DNA of 64,000 nucleotides from CAYXDO01 sp964463485 (GTDB lineage: Bacteria > Myxococcota > Kuafuiibacteriia > Kuafuiibacteriales > Kuafuiibacteriaceae), in contig CAYXDO010000026.1 of assembly GCA_964463485.1 (NCBI GenBank), forward strand, positions 1 through 64,000, in the 5' to 3' direction. Within the stretch, counting starts at the first letter, position 1, and each line of letters opens with the position of its first letter. Under the pieces are notes generated by a model. The model worked only from the letters and a program-made list of their open reading frames with translations, was not told where the DNA came from and searched no databases. Below are positions 8,259 through 17,608 of the stretch, piece by piece. The position numbers and the translations under genes are program-made.

Positions 8259-10034
8259 TCACGGAGCGGGCTTTGCCTTGATTTTGGCGACAGCAGCGGC
8301 AGCGCGGGGGTCGCCGAGCTCGAGGAGCGCTCTCTGCGCGGCTTCCTTCACCGCCGGAGCAGGGTCTTTGAGCCGTTTGACGAGCATGTCGATCGCAGCT
8401 GCGCCCGAGATTCGAGCGATCGCTCGGACGGACTCGGCGCGTACCGAAGGGTCCTCTTCGTCGATGAGCTCGGTGACCGCTTGGAGCGCACGCGCATCTG
8501 CGAGCCGTCCCAAGGCCTCGATGACGACGAGTCGACGGTCCGGGTCGTGGAGTTGAGGCAAGAGCAGCTCGGACGTCTGCGGGTGTCCGATGGAAGCGAG
8601 CGCACGCACGACTGCCTTGTGCACCAACACTTCGGCGTGGATTGCGGCAGAGAGCGCGGGATACGCGAGCACCGAGCCGATCGCGCCCAACGCCGCGGCG
8701 AGGCTCGCGCGAGCTTCGGCGTCGGTCTCTTTGGTGAAGGCCTCGAGCACGACATCGAACGGAACAGACCAACCCTCGAGCTCGATCGCGCGTGCGGTCG
8801 ACACACGCTGCTTGGGATCGAGGCTCGCGAGGCCTGTCGCGATCACCGCGGCGGCGTCATTCGGACTGCCTCGAATCAACGCGACGAGCGCGCCCACTCG
8901 AACGTCGCCGTCCTGGTCCTTGGCGAGCTCGAGGAGCTTCACGCGCGCTTCGAGCGCCGCGCGGGCGTCCAAGGCGCGGGCGACGAGCCCCCGGGTCGAG
9001 GGATCGGGATCTTCGAGGGCCGCCCGAACCGCGCGCTCCAGTCGAGGAAGACGGAGCGCCGAGAGTGCCAACGCAGCAGCCCGTCGCGTGCTCGACTCGG
9101 GATCGGCGAGCGCTCGAAGCACCGTCGGTGTAGCGGCCACACGATGATGGCGAAGGAGCTGAAATGCACGGGCCGCAGAGCCGTCGAGCAACGCAGGATC
9201 GGATCGACTGCCTTCCGCGATCACGGCCAGGAGCGGAGCGGCCAAGCTGGCTCCGTCCGCGACGGAAGAACGTAGCAGGCTCATCGCGGGCACAAAGACG
9301 GTGGGATCATTGGAGCGCAGCTTGGCGAAGGGGCCCGCGAGTTGAGGAGGCGGCGTGGTCGCGAGCGGCGTGGCAGCTCGGGACGCGGTGACGACACCAA
9401 ACAACGGCGCGACCGGAGTGGGCTGAGAGGCCGGCGGGGCTGGCGGCGGAATCGGGTCGGATGGTTTCAGGCCAGGGTCGGATGGTTTCAAGCCAGGGTC
9501 GGGCGGCTTCGACGAAGGATCCGTGGGGAGCGTCGGCGTCGCGACAGGTGGTGTTGGGGGCCGCGCAGGCTCCGCATCAGGGTCAGGCCAAGCATCTGCG
9601 GAGGTCGACGTGCCGGCGTATCCGCGGATCCAGGGGCTGAGGACGGGGAGCTCGCCGACGGAGTCTAGGCCGTGAGCCACCACGCGCGCGTAGTCTTCGG
9701 GCTGCTTCGCCAGGAGCTGGACGATCACCGCGTGCACGCCCGCGTCCAAGGTCACGAGCGCAGCGAGGCCCGCGAACACACGGGCGAGCGCAGAGGCTCC
9801 GGACTTGCGCAGCGCGAAGGCGACCCAAGTCGCGACGGCGAAGGGTACGAGCGCGCCTGCCGCGACGGCGAGCCACGCATTCTGGGAGTAAGGCGGCGTG
9901 AAGAGCGTGAGGACGGCGACGCTCGTGACCAGGGTCGCGACGACGGCGGCAGCAAGCGCGAAGAGCGGCGCGAAGAGAGACTTTCGGGGAGCTTCGTCTT
10001 CAGCCACGCCTCTAGCTAACGCTCGGGGGCTCAA
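8259..10034 (-). CDS. Membrane-anchored HEAT-repeat protein
   Basis: A 591-residue protein. Three hydrophobic helices lie in the first ~120 residues (FALAAAVVATLVTSVAVL; WLAVAAGALVPFAVATWVAF; VFAGLAALVTLDAGVHAV). A Pro-rich linker (about 150-220) contains a near-exact 7-residue duplication, DPGLKPS. A long alpha-solenoid of HEAT repeats follows (about 240-590), with recurrent ADPESSTRRAAALAL-type pairs such as DEEDPSVRAESVRAIARI and DPAPAVKEAAQRALLEL. It likely acts as a scaffold on the membrane. Start uncertain: the frame opens with TTG at 10034, and GTG at 10007 is an alternative. It lies 42 bp downstream of the Glt-like cluster on the same strand, so it may belong to that transcript. Confidence 0.75.
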   Translation of the reverse strand: MSPRALARGVAEDEAPRKSLFAPLFALAAAVVATLVTSVAVLTLFTPPYSQNAWLAVAAGALVPFAVATWVAFALRKSGASALARVFAGLAALVTLDAGVHAVIVQLLAKQPEDYARVVAHGLDSVGELPVLSPWIRGYAGTSTSADAWPDPDAEPARPPTPPVATPTLPTDPSSKPPDPGLKPSDPGLKPSDPIPPPAPPASQPTPVAPLFGVVTASRAATPLATTPPPQLAGPFAKLRSNDPTVFVPAMSLLRSSVADGASLAAPLLAVIAEGSRSDPALLDGSAARAFQLLRHHRVAATPTVLRALADPESSTRRAAALALSALRLPRLERAVRAALEDPDPSTRGLVARALDARAALEARVKLLELAKDQDGDVRVGALVALIRGSPNDAAAVIATGLASLDPKQRVSTARAIELEGWSVPFDVVLEAFTKETDAEARASLAAALGAIGSVLAYPALSAAIHAEVLVHKAVVRALASIGHPQTSELLLPQLHDPDRRLVVIEALGRLADARALQAVTELIDEEDPSVRAESVRAIARISGAAAIDMLVKRLKDPAPAVKEAAQRALLELGDPRAAAAVAKIKAKPAP

Positions 10035-10076
10035 AGTTCAGCCGGAAAAGTTCGAGCGGGGCTTCGAGCCTGGAGC

Positions 10077-12116
10077 TCATTTCAGCTTGTCGAGCGCCAC
10101 CTGGGCTTCGGCGTAGTCAGGCCGGAGCTCGAGGGCTTTCTTGAACTCTTCCTTGGCCTTGCCGGGGTCGGACTCGACGAGCAGATTTCCGAGCCCGTAG
10201 TGGGCCTCCGCGAACTCGGGCGCGAGCTCCAAGGCCTGCCTGAAGGAATCTTTGGCGGCGTCCGTGAGTCCCCGTTTGTAGAGCGGAAACGCAAGGTAGT
10301 AGTGGGCGCGAGCGTATTTCGGATCTTCACGGATCGCTCGTCGGCACTCCGCCATGGCCGCCTCTTCGCGGCCGGATTGGTAGAGAAGCTGACACAGCTC
10401 GGCGCGAACGCGAGCGTAGCTCGGACGCACTTCGAGAGTCTTGGTGTACACGTCCATCGCCTCTTTGCGTTTGTTCTGCTTCACCAACGCCTCGCCGAGC
10501 CAGAACATCGCTTCGGCCTGAAGCTCTGGGTCCTTTGCGGCCGTGCGGAAGCACTCCTCGGCCTTTTCGAAGCGAGACTTGCCTAGATAGAGCTCACCGA
10601 GTCGGAAATGGGCGGGCGCGTAGGACGGATCGATAGCCGTGGCTTTTTCGTAGGCCTTGGCTGCGTCGGTGCCCCGTCCTTTCGCCTGCAGCAGATCTCC
10701 GAGAAAGAACCAAACCTCCGCATTCGGCGAGAGGTCTGCGGCCTTTTGATACATCTTCTCGGCGCGTTCGGAGTCGCCTTTCTCGGCCAGCGCGCGAGCG
10801 AGGAAGAAGTGGGCGCGCGCGTCGAACGGGTTGAGCTTGATGGCGCCCTCGAGGCTGGTGATGGCGTCCTCGGTCTTGCCTTCGGCCGACATCACGAGCG
10901 CGGACTGGCGCAGCGCCTCGGCATCGCCGGGACGCAGCTTGAGCACATGTAGATATTGCTCCTTGGCGAGCTTCAGGTGCCCCTTGTCGAACAGCGCATC
11001 ACCTAGAGCGCGATGGGCCTCCACGTAGGAAGGGTCTCGAAGCACGACGTCTTCCAGCGTGGAGATCGCGAGGTCGACCTGACGGTTGGCGAGGTAGCCG
11101 ATGCCGAGGTTGTAGCCGGCAGCCGTGAACTTCGGATCCGCTTCGACGGCCCTCTTGAACTCCGCCAGCATCGCATCGGTCTTCTTCTGCTTGGAGTAGA
11201 TGACGCCGAGGTTGTTGTGGGCGGGGGCGTACCGCGGGCGCAGCTTGAGCGACTCCTCGAAGGCCTTGATCGAGACATCGAACAGGCCCTTCTGGTACAG
11301 CGCCACGCCGCGATTGAACGGGTAGTCTGGGTCCGCGGAATCGAGTTTTTGAGCGCTGTTGTAGTGATCGATCGCCTCGTCGTATTTGCGTTGCTCGAGC
11401 AAGACGTTGCCGAGGTTGTTCACCGCGCGAGGGTCTTTGGGATCGACGTCGAGGACGCGGCGGTAGGCGGCGATGGCGGATTGATAGTCGAGCTTTTGGG
11501 CGTTCGCGGCCGCGAGCTGAAACCAGGCTTCCTTGCTGTTGGGATCGGTCTTGGTCGCCTTTTGAAACGCATCGACGGCCTGAGGCAGTAGGCCCGTGTG
11601 CAGGTAGGTGAGTCCGAGATCGTACCAAGCGAGGTAGTGCGTGGGGTCGAGCTCGGTAGCCTTTCGAAAATGTGTGCTCGCGTTGCCATAACGACCGAGC
11701 TTGAACAACACCGCGCCGAGATCGACGAGAGCGTCGGCGTGTTGAGTCGGCACGGCCTCGGTCCCGGTCCTCATCGACAGCAGCTTGACGACCTGCTCGA
11801 GCGCTCCGAGGGAGCAATCGAAGCGCTCGGCCGCGAAGCAAAGGCCGCCCAACAGGCGCTGCGCGTCCACGTTCTCGGGCATGTTCTTGACGGCCTCGAG
11901 GGCCGCGTCGAGGAGGAGGTCGGACGGCTTCTCGTCGAAGAGCCCGGTCGGTCGGACCTCCGCGTCGACCTCCTTCTCCTCTGGTCCCCCCCCCGCCGGA
12001 GCGTTCTGCGCCAAGGCGACGGAAGAGCATAGCGAGCCAAAAAGAACGAAGCGGGCCACCCTAGACCCCAGCCACCGGCAAAGCCGTGCGACGTGCTCAA
12101 TCGATCCAGAGGCCAT
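10077..12116 (-). CDS. Exported tetratricopeptide-repeat protein, Glt/Agl-type cluster
   Basis: A 679-residue protein from ATG 12116, which overlaps the upstream gene by 20 bp. The frame runs on to 12479 only as an Arg/Ser-rich shadow. A signal-peptide-like segment (RVARFVLFGSLCSSVALAQ) is followed by at least twelve TPR units, each 34 residues with the usual W/L-G-Y-A-F-A-P pattern, such as AWYDLGLTYLHTGLLPQAVD and PAHNNLGVIYSKQKKTDAML. It ends exactly with a repeat (DYAEAQVALDKLK). TPR solenoids bind protein partners, here probably in the periplasm. Its place at the end of a run with GltG-like and TPR lipoprotein genes suggests it belongs to the same envelope complex; GltC- or AgmK-like is possible but not provable here. 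Confidence 0.82.
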   Translation of the reverse strand: MASGSIEHVARLCRWLGSRVARFVLFGSLCSSVALAQNAPAGGGPEEKEVDAEVRPTGLFDEKPSDLLLDAALEAVKNMPENVDAQRLLGGLCFAAERFDCSLGALEQVVKLLSMRTGTEAVPTQHADALVDLGAVLFKLGRYGNASTHFRKATELDPTHYLAWYDLGLTYLHTGLLPQAVDAFQKATKTDPNSKEAWFQLAAANAQKLDYQSAIAAYRRVLDVDPKDPRAVNNLGNVLLEQRKYDEAIDHYNSAQKLDSADPDYPFNRGVALYQKGLFDVSIKAFEESLKLRPRYAPAHNNLGVIYSKQKKTDAMLAEFKRAVEADPKFTAAGYNLGIGYLANRQVDLAISTLEDVVLRDPSYVEAHRALGDALFDKGHLKLAKEQYLHVLKLRPGDAEALRQSALVMSAEGKTEDAITSLEGAIKLNPFDARAHFFLARALAEKGDSERAEKMYQKAADLSPNAEVWFFLGDLLQAKGRGTDAAKAYEKATAIDPSYAPAHFRLGELYLGKSRFEKAEECFRTAAKDPELQAEAMFWLGEALVKQNKRKEAMDVYTKTLEVRPSYARVRAELCQLLYQSGREEAAMAECRRAIREDPKYARAHYYLAFPLYKRGLTDAAKDSFRQALELAPEFAEAHYGLGNLLVESDPGKAKEEFKKALELRPDYAEAQVALDKLK

Positions 12117-12696
12117 GATCGTAATCGCCCGTTCTCCGCACGTGCTCGCTGCGGACTTTACGCCATTCGTCTTTTTTTCCCACAGCGCTGCTCTCGAGCT
12201 TCTCGGCCTCGCCGCGGAGCTCCTCGAGCGCCGTCGCACAAGCCGAGTACTGCTCCTCGAACGGCTGGATGAATCCGTCTTCGACGGGAAGGTCGAACCG
12301 CACCGCGAGCTTGGCTTTGGTGAGCTCGAAGTTGGCTTTTGCGCAGAGCACCGCTTCTTCCGCGGCACGCCGCTCCTGCTCGGCCGTCTCGAGCTCCGAC
12401 TCGAGCCAGACGAGGCGTGCCTTGCTGACTTGAACGCCTGCGCTCCCTCGCCGACTCGCCGCGTCGACCGCCGCTTCATACACTTCCACTGCCTTCTGAC
12501 GCCGGCCGACTTCTTCTCGCGCAGAGTTGAGGCGATCGATCGCGATCACGACCTCGTTCTCCGCTTCGTAAGTCCAGCGACGCCCCTCCGGCGGAAAGAT
12601 CGCGACGATCGATTCGTCGACGTTGAGGCTCAACGTCTTCTCCTCGACGGAAGCACAGGCGACGAACACAAACGGCAACATGACTCTTCGCATCAC
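12097..12696 (-). CDS. Coiled-coil lipoprotein of unknown function, Glt-like cluster
   Basis: A 199-residue protein with a very short lipoprotein signal (MMRRVMLPFVFVAC, Cys14). After a short beta-like stretch, residues about 45-130 are a long amphipathic helix rich in Glu, Ala, Arg and Lys (LVWLESELETAEQERRAAEE), probably a coiled coil. A second helical stretch lies near the end. It overlaps the start of the downstream TPR gene by 20 bp. The upstream TPR lipoprotein gene stops at 12693, giving a 4-bp overlap with this start, so the three are coupled. I do not recognise a named family. A periplasm-facing spacer or partner for the TPR proteins is inferred. Confidence 0.65.
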   Translation of the reverse strand: MMRRVMLPFVFVACASVEEKTLSLNVDESIVAIFPPEGRRWTYEAENEVVIAIDRLNSAREEVGRRQKAVEVYEAAVDAASRRGSAGVQVSKARLVWLESELETAEQERRAAEEAVLCAKANFELTKAKLAVRFDLPVEDGFIQPFEEQYSACATALEELRGEAEKLESSAVGKKDEWRKVRSEHVRRTGDYDHGLWID

Positions 12697-15600
12697 GTGC
12701 CCCCCGCGCTCGAGATCAGCGCGACGTCGCCGCTGTTGCGAAGCGACTGGGCGCCCTGCGCTTTGGCCATCTCCGCTTCGGCGAGGTTCTTGTAGCCGTA
12801 TTCCTTGAACAACGCGGCGAGGTTCAGACGAGCGCGCAGGTTCGTGCCGTCGGCGTCGAGCGCTGTCTTCCAGTCTTCATAGGCCCCTTGCGGGTCGCCG
12901 AGGCGATACCGGGCGACGCCGCGCAGGTTGTAAATCGCCGGATCGGCGCCGCCCTCGGCGGCCTTGTCGAGCACTAGGCCCGCGCTCAAGACGTCGCCGG
13001 CCCTCAGATACAACGTCGCCAGCTGCCCGAGCGCGGCGAAGTCTTTGGAGTTCTTCGAGATCGCCTGGCGCAGCGGAGCGGCCTCGCCGGAGGCGAGCTC
13101 CGTGGCCCGCCCGCCCGGTCGAGGGGGCAACGCCAGCGGATCGCCTTGGTACACTTGGCTGTCGAGGCATGCTTTGGCCACGGGCGAAAAGACCTTGAGC
13201 TCGGAGGCTTTGCTCGCACACGTGCTGAGCGCCTGCTGAGCCTTCTCTTTGAGCTCGTTGGCCTTCGTCTCCATCGCGGTCCGATACTGCTTCTCGTTAG
13301 CTCCCGTAAGCCCGGCTGGTGTGGGCGTCTCCGCGAGAAACTTCGCGCCGAGGTCGTAGGCTTCGGCGAGCCGCATGAGCCCAGCCAACGCGAAGGTCGA
13401 GCTCCCGCGCTCGATCACTTTCACCATTCGCTCCTCGAAGACGGCGAGCGCCTGAAATTTTTTCTGAATGACCTGGCCCGGATCTCCTTTGGGCGAGATG
13501 GACCGGTAAGCTTCGAGATCTGGCTCGGCCAAGAAGTATTCTGATCCTGCCACGCCTTCAACGTCATCCGCGCTCGTGCTCTCGCCACCCGAGGCCATCT
13601 TGAAGTGCCGCGCGGCCTCTGACCCACGGCCTGAGGCATAGAGCGCATAGCCGAGCCGAAACGAGGTGGACGCACCAGCCGCCCCGGCAGAGATCGCAGC
13701 ATCGAGCGCGCGGGCCGCGCGACCGTAGTCACGCGCCTCTTCCATCAGGTCTGCGAGGGCGAGGGCGGCCTCCCGTCGACGGTTCTGGTCGCCGCCGTTC
13801 ATCGCGGGTCCGTACGCCGATTCCGCTCCAGAGAGGTCGCCGAGCTTGGCCTTCAGCGAAGCGGCCGCCTTCATGAACTCCGCGGCGGTCGGCTCGTTGG
13901 GGCGCTTGGCCGCGGCGGCCTCGAAGTAACTCGCTGCCCTCGCGAAGTCGGCGGCGCGTGCGTGCATCTTGCCGAGCGTTGCCAGGACGTTTGGAACCAG
14001 CTCCGAGTTTGGATACTGCGTCATCACCTGCTGGCCGATCTTGGAGACCGCCTCGAGATCGTCGGAGTTCTGCGCGGTGGCGAAGGCGTTCACGAGCGCC
14101 TTCTCACCGAGGTCGCTGCCCTTGTGACGTTCGGCGAAGGTGATCAGGCCCTCGGAGGCTTCTTCACCCTGATAACCCGCGTTGAGCGTAGCGACCTCGA
14201 GCGCGCGCGACTCGGCGCTCGCGACGATCTGCTGAATATCCGAGCGGAGGTTTGCGGCGAGCCGCTCGTCCGAAGCAAAGCGCTTGCCGAGCAACGCCAT
14301 GGCCTCGAACTTCTCGTCGGCACGCAACGCATCGAGGGCGAGCTCGGCAGCGACGCTGGTCTCTTCGGCGGTCGGGTACTCGTCGACGAGCGCAGCGAAG
14401 AGGTCCGCTGCTTCGTCGAAGCGACCTTCGTCGTAGAAGCTTCGAGCGAAGTTGAACTTCACTGCGACCGCTTTGTCGTCCTTGGGGGTCTCTGCGATGA
14501 AGATACGTGCGGCCTTGCGAAGCCCGGCCCGCGCGCGCAGCAAGTCCAGGCGGGACAAGGCCCAGCTCTTCTTGAGCGCAGCGTCGAACGCCGACACCGC
14601 AGTGTACACGGCGTCTCGGCGCTCCTGGCCGCTCGTACCCTCCAATACGGCGAGATACGCGCGGCCCGCATCGAAGGACTCGTTCGCCGCATACCGCGCC
14701 TCCGCGAGGTTCATGCGGATCTCCTTGGCTGACGGCGCATCGCCGAAGACCTCGAGATACGCTCCGTAGGCGTCGGCGACCTCGGCGTAGACTTTCTCGG
14801 GCTCGGCCTTGGCTTCCTGCGCGGCGAGCTGCGCCTTGGTCGCGAGGTCTCGAGCATAGGCCTCGAACTCACCATACAGCCGCAGCCGCTCCTTCTCCGG
14901 CACCCGCCAGTCCCCGCGACGCGACGCGACGATCTCGCCCAAGATCCTGACGTCGACAGAGACGCGGTCGAAGAGCTTGCCCTTCTGCACGCCGTCGAAC
15001 AGTCGGCGACCCCACTCGATCGAGTCCTCACCTCCACCGCCTAGAGCGAGAAGCTCTCGATAGACGCCCGTGGCAATCTGATACTCACCTTTCACGAACC
15101 AACGGCGCGCGAGCTTGTTGAGCGCAGCCAGGTACGAAGTCCGAGAGTCAGCCAGGCGTCCGTAGTACTCGAGCGCCTTCTTCATGTCGGGCTTCTTGTG
15201 AACCTCGGTGTACGGAAACACCATGTCCACCAGGGCCTCGCGACGAAGATCCAACTTCTTCCCGATCGGCTGACCCTCCTCCGCCGCCTTGTCCGCTCGC
15301 TCGTTGAGCTTCACGATCGTCGCTTCGAAGAGCTCGAGCGCGTTCTTCCAGTCCTCTTTGTTGATCCGACACCAAGCGAGCTTGTAGCGGGCCATGCCGT
15401 GGCTGCTCGATTCGTCGGAGCTCAAAATGTCTCGGTAGTTCTTCTCGGCGATCTCGAGCTCACCTTTGTCGAAGTAATAATCGCCGAGCACCAAGAGCGC
15501 CTCGTTGCGATAGAGACTCTTCGGGTGCTCGTCGACGACGCTGCGCAAGAAGCCCAACATCTGCGGATAATCTCCGAGCTCTCGGAACTCGTGCGCGATG

Positions 15601-16001
15601 AAGAACAGCACCTTGTCACGCGAGGCATACTGCGGAAACTCGTCGAGGATCCGCTTGTAGATACCGATCGCCTGGTTCTTGAGCAGCCGAGCCTGCACGG
15701 AGTCGATCGCCCGCTCGCGGCGCTTCTGACCCTCGTACGCGATGAAGTAGTGATATCGGGCTTCTTCGACGTAGAGCTCGGCCAGCCGCAGATAGAGGTC
15801 GGGCAGATAGCCCTGCCCTCGTGATCGCTCGATCAACGACTTGGTCGAGTCGACGGCGAAGCGGACCTTGGTGACTTCGCGCTTCAGCCTGGCGACCTCG
15901 TCCTCTGGCGCGGGAGGCTTGGCGATGATCGATCCAGCGCAACCGGAGGCGAGCGCCGCCGCGAAGACGAGGCCAAGGGCCCTGGCACTCCCGACGCTCA
16001 T
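12693..16001 (-). CDS. Large TPR lipoprotein resembling gliding-motility GltD/GltE (AgmU/AglT type)
   Basis: About 1102 residues from ATG 16001, whose ATGA overlaps the stop of the upstream gene. The lipoprotein signal ends ALASGC (Cys21). The body is almost wholly helical repeats of TPR or outer-membrane-TPR type. Early units include LYLRLAELYVEEARYHYF, VLFFIAHEFRELGDYPQML and EALLVLGDYYFDKGELEIA. A cluster near the C-terminus reads FAALGQLATLYLRAGDVLSA and PAIYNLRGVARYRLGDPQGA. In Myxococcus the large TPR proteins GltD (AgmU) and GltE (AglT) form the periplasmic and outer-membrane part of the gliding complex and are encoded beside GltG and barrel proteins, as here. Which of the two this matches needs alignment. 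Confidence 0.8.
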   Translation of the reverse strand: MSVGSARALGLVFAAALASGCAGSIIAKPPAPEDEVARLKREVTKVRFAVDSTKSLIERSRGQGYLPDLYLRLAELYVEEARYHYFIAYEGQKRRERAIDSVQARLLKNQAIGIYKRILDEFPQYASRDKVLFFIAHEFRELGDYPQMLGFLRSVVDEHPKSLYRNEALLVLGDYYFDKGELEIAEKNYRDILSSDESSSHGMARYKLAWCRINKEDWKNALELFEATIVKLNERADKAAEEGQPIGKKLDLRREALVDMVFPYTEVHKKPDMKKALEYYGRLADSRTSYLAALNKLARRWFVKGEYQIATGVYRELLALGGGGEDSIEWGRRLFDGVQKGKLFDRVSVDVRILGEIVASRRGDWRVPEKERLRLYGEFEAYARDLATKAQLAAQEAKAEPEKVYAEVADAYGAYLEVFGDAPSAKEIRMNLAEARYAANESFDAGRAYLAVLEGTSGQERRDAVYTAVSAFDAALKKSWALSRLDLLRARAGLRKAARIFIAETPKDDKAVAVKFNFARSFYDEGRFDEAADLFAALVDEYPTAEETSVAAELALDALRADEKFEAMALLGKRFASDERLAANLRSDIQQIVASAESRALEVATLNAGYQGEEASEGLITFAERHKGSDLGEKALVNAFATAQNSDDLEAVSKIGQQVMTQYPNSELVPNVLATLGKMHARAADFARAASYFEAAAAKRPNEPTAAEFMKAAASLKAKLGDLSGAESAYGPAMNGGDQNRRREAALALADLMEEARDYGRAARALDAAISAGAAGASTSFRLGYALYASGRGSEAARHFKMASGGESTSADDVEGVAGSEYFLAEPDLEAYRSISPKGDPGQVIQKKFQALAVFEERMVKVIERGSSTFALAGLMRLAEAYDLGAKFLAETPTPAGLTGANEKQYRTAMETKANELKEKAQQALSTCASKASELKVFSPVAKACLDSQVYQGDPLALPPRPGGRATELASGEAAPLRQAISKNSKDFAALGQLATLYLRAGDVLSAGLVLDKAAEGGADPAIYNLRGVARYRLGDPQGAYEDWKTALDADGTNLRARLNLAALFKEYGYKNLAEAEMAKAQGAQSLRNSGDVALISSAGGT

Positions 16002-17608
16002 TCGACACACCGGTCCTGGATCAAGAAGCGCATGTTCTCGAGCTCGTCCGTCCAGAACTCGTCGTCGAATACGTAGTAGGTCAAAGGGCCCGACGACGGA
16101 ACTTCCTCAGCGGGAACGCGAAGGCGGACGTCTTTGGGGTCTTGTGCGATCGGCTTGAAGATCGAGACGCCGACCTCGTATTCGAGCAAGTCGGCCTGCT
16201 CCTGAGCTTCGAGCAGCCGCTCGGCAGCGAGCTGAGCTCCGGTCGTGAAAGCTCGCGTGTAGCGGAGCTGGGTCCTCGCATCCAGCGCCGCGTAGAGCTG
16301 AACGAGGTGCGCGAAGAGACCTCCTTCGCTGAGCTCACCTTCGAGCGAAGGCAGCACTTCTCGCTCGGCTCGAACGCGCTCGGCGAGCGCGTGAAGGGGC
16401 CCGACGGACGGCAGTCGGTTGGCGGCCTCCGCGATGCCCGGCACGTCGGTGGGCTCCTTTCCGGAAGCCAACTCCTCCAGCTCCGCGGCGTAGCGAGCCC
16501 GGAAGTCTCGAATGGCGCTCTTCGAGGCGAGGAAGTGGCAGAATCGTTGATAGATCAGGCCGCGAAGCACGTATTGCTCGGGCAAGAAGAGCCCGGCGTT
16601 GCTCGGCGCGGCGAGCGCATACAACAAGCCCATCGAGTCGTGGTCTTCGCCGCGACCGAAATGAGCCCAAGCTCGTTCCAGCAGGAGCTCACCCGTAGGC
16701 GCATCCAACGTCGCTCCGGCGGAGCGGTAGGCTTCGATCGCCTCTTTGTACTGGCCACGCTCGTACAAGAGACGAGCGCGCAGCACCTCGAGCTCCATTT
16801 TGATCTCTGGAGACTCGGCGATTGGGTAGCCGCGCTTTTTCTCCTCGTCGGTGGGCTCGATCCTTTGAAGCATCAGGTCGACGCGATGGGCGGCGCCTTC
16901 GACGTCTCCATCTCGCACCGCGGTCACGACACGAACGACTTCGGTACGCTCACGGTAGTGGCCCGCGGGACGGATCGAGGTGAACTCGCGCTCGGACCAG
17001 CGACGATAACCTGCGCGCAGGTTGGCGATGCCGCGGGAGAAATGCAGGAAATCGGCGATGTCGGGGGGCACGCTCGCGAGATCGGCTTCGACGAGCACAC
17101 TCCGAACGAGCTCCTGCTCGTCGAGGATGCCGCTTCGCGACAGCCGCTCGAGCCCCGCGATCGCTCGCGGGAACAGAGCGGGATTTTGGCGCCCTTCGGC
17201 CACCGCGAAGTAATACTCGGCGGCCGCTTCGAACAAGCCGAGCTTCTCGAGAGCTTCGGCCATCACGAACTCTTGGCTCTCGAACTTCTCGGCGCTGGGC
17301 GTCGTCTTTCCCATGGCCACGTAGGCCAAGCGGGCCGCCTCTTCGAACGATTCGAGCAACATCGCCTCCATGGCGAGCGCGAAGTCGCGGGTGCCTCCGT
17401 CCGGGCTCCGCGCCTCAGGGGCATCTCCGCCCGGCGTGTCGACAGAAGGCGTCGAGGCCGGCGTGGCCTCGGTGGGCGGCGGGGCCTCCGACGTCGTCGA
17501 GGTCTCCGACTCCTGCGCAAAGGCTCCGGGGGGGGCCAAGAGCAGGAACGCGACCGTCAACGCCCTAGCGGATGTTGAGGCTGAGAGCCATCTGCAGGAA
17601 GAGCTCAT
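15998..17608 (-). CDS. TPR/tol-pal-like repeat protein, exported, Glt-like cluster
   Basis: I choose ATG 17608 (536 residues) because it gives a basic stretch (Arg6, Arg15) before the hydrophobic core LTVAFLLLAPPGAFAQ. It overlaps the barrel gene by 44 bp. A TTG at 17560 would avoid the overlap but leaves a signal without positive charge. After an acidic, Pro/Thr-rich linker, residues about 95-520 are helical repeats: DFALAMEAMLLESFEEAARLAY, FVMAEALEKLGLFEAAAEYYF and EVLRARLLYERGQYKEAIEAYR. The last fits TPR. It ends with an ATGA overlap into the next TPR lipoprotein gene. It could be the smaller of the two Glt TPR proteins. No lipobox is seen. Confidence 0.7.
   Translation of the reverse strand: MSSSCRWLSASTSARALTVAFLLLAPPGAFAQESETSTTSEAPPPTEATPASTPSVDTPGGDAPEARSPDGGTRDFALAMEAMLLESFEEAARLAYVAMGKTTPSAEKFESQEFVMAEALEKLGLFEAAAEYYFAVAEGRQNPALFPRAIAGLERLSRSGILDEQELVRSVLVEADLASVPPDIADFLHFSRGIANLRAGYRRWSEREFTSIRPAGHYRERTEVVRVVTAVRDGDVEGAAHRVDLMLQRIEPTDEEKKRGYPIAESPEIKMELEVLRARLLYERGQYKEAIEAYRSAGATLDAPTGELLLERAWAHFGRGEDHDSMGLLYALAAPSNAGLFLPEQYVLRGLIYQRFCHFLASKSAIRDFRARYAAELEELASGKEPTDVPGIAEAANRLPSVGPLHALAERVRAEREVLPSLEGELSEGGLFAHLVQLYAALDARTQLRYTRAFTTGAQLAAERLLEAQEQADLLEYEVGVSIFKPIAQDPKDVRLRVPAEEVPSSGPLTYYVFDDEFWTDELENMRFLIQDRCVE

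Noticed and set aside
16142..17578. 478-residue open frame on the plus strand
   Set aside because: Mirror of the TPR gene on the minus strand; no start signal or domain.
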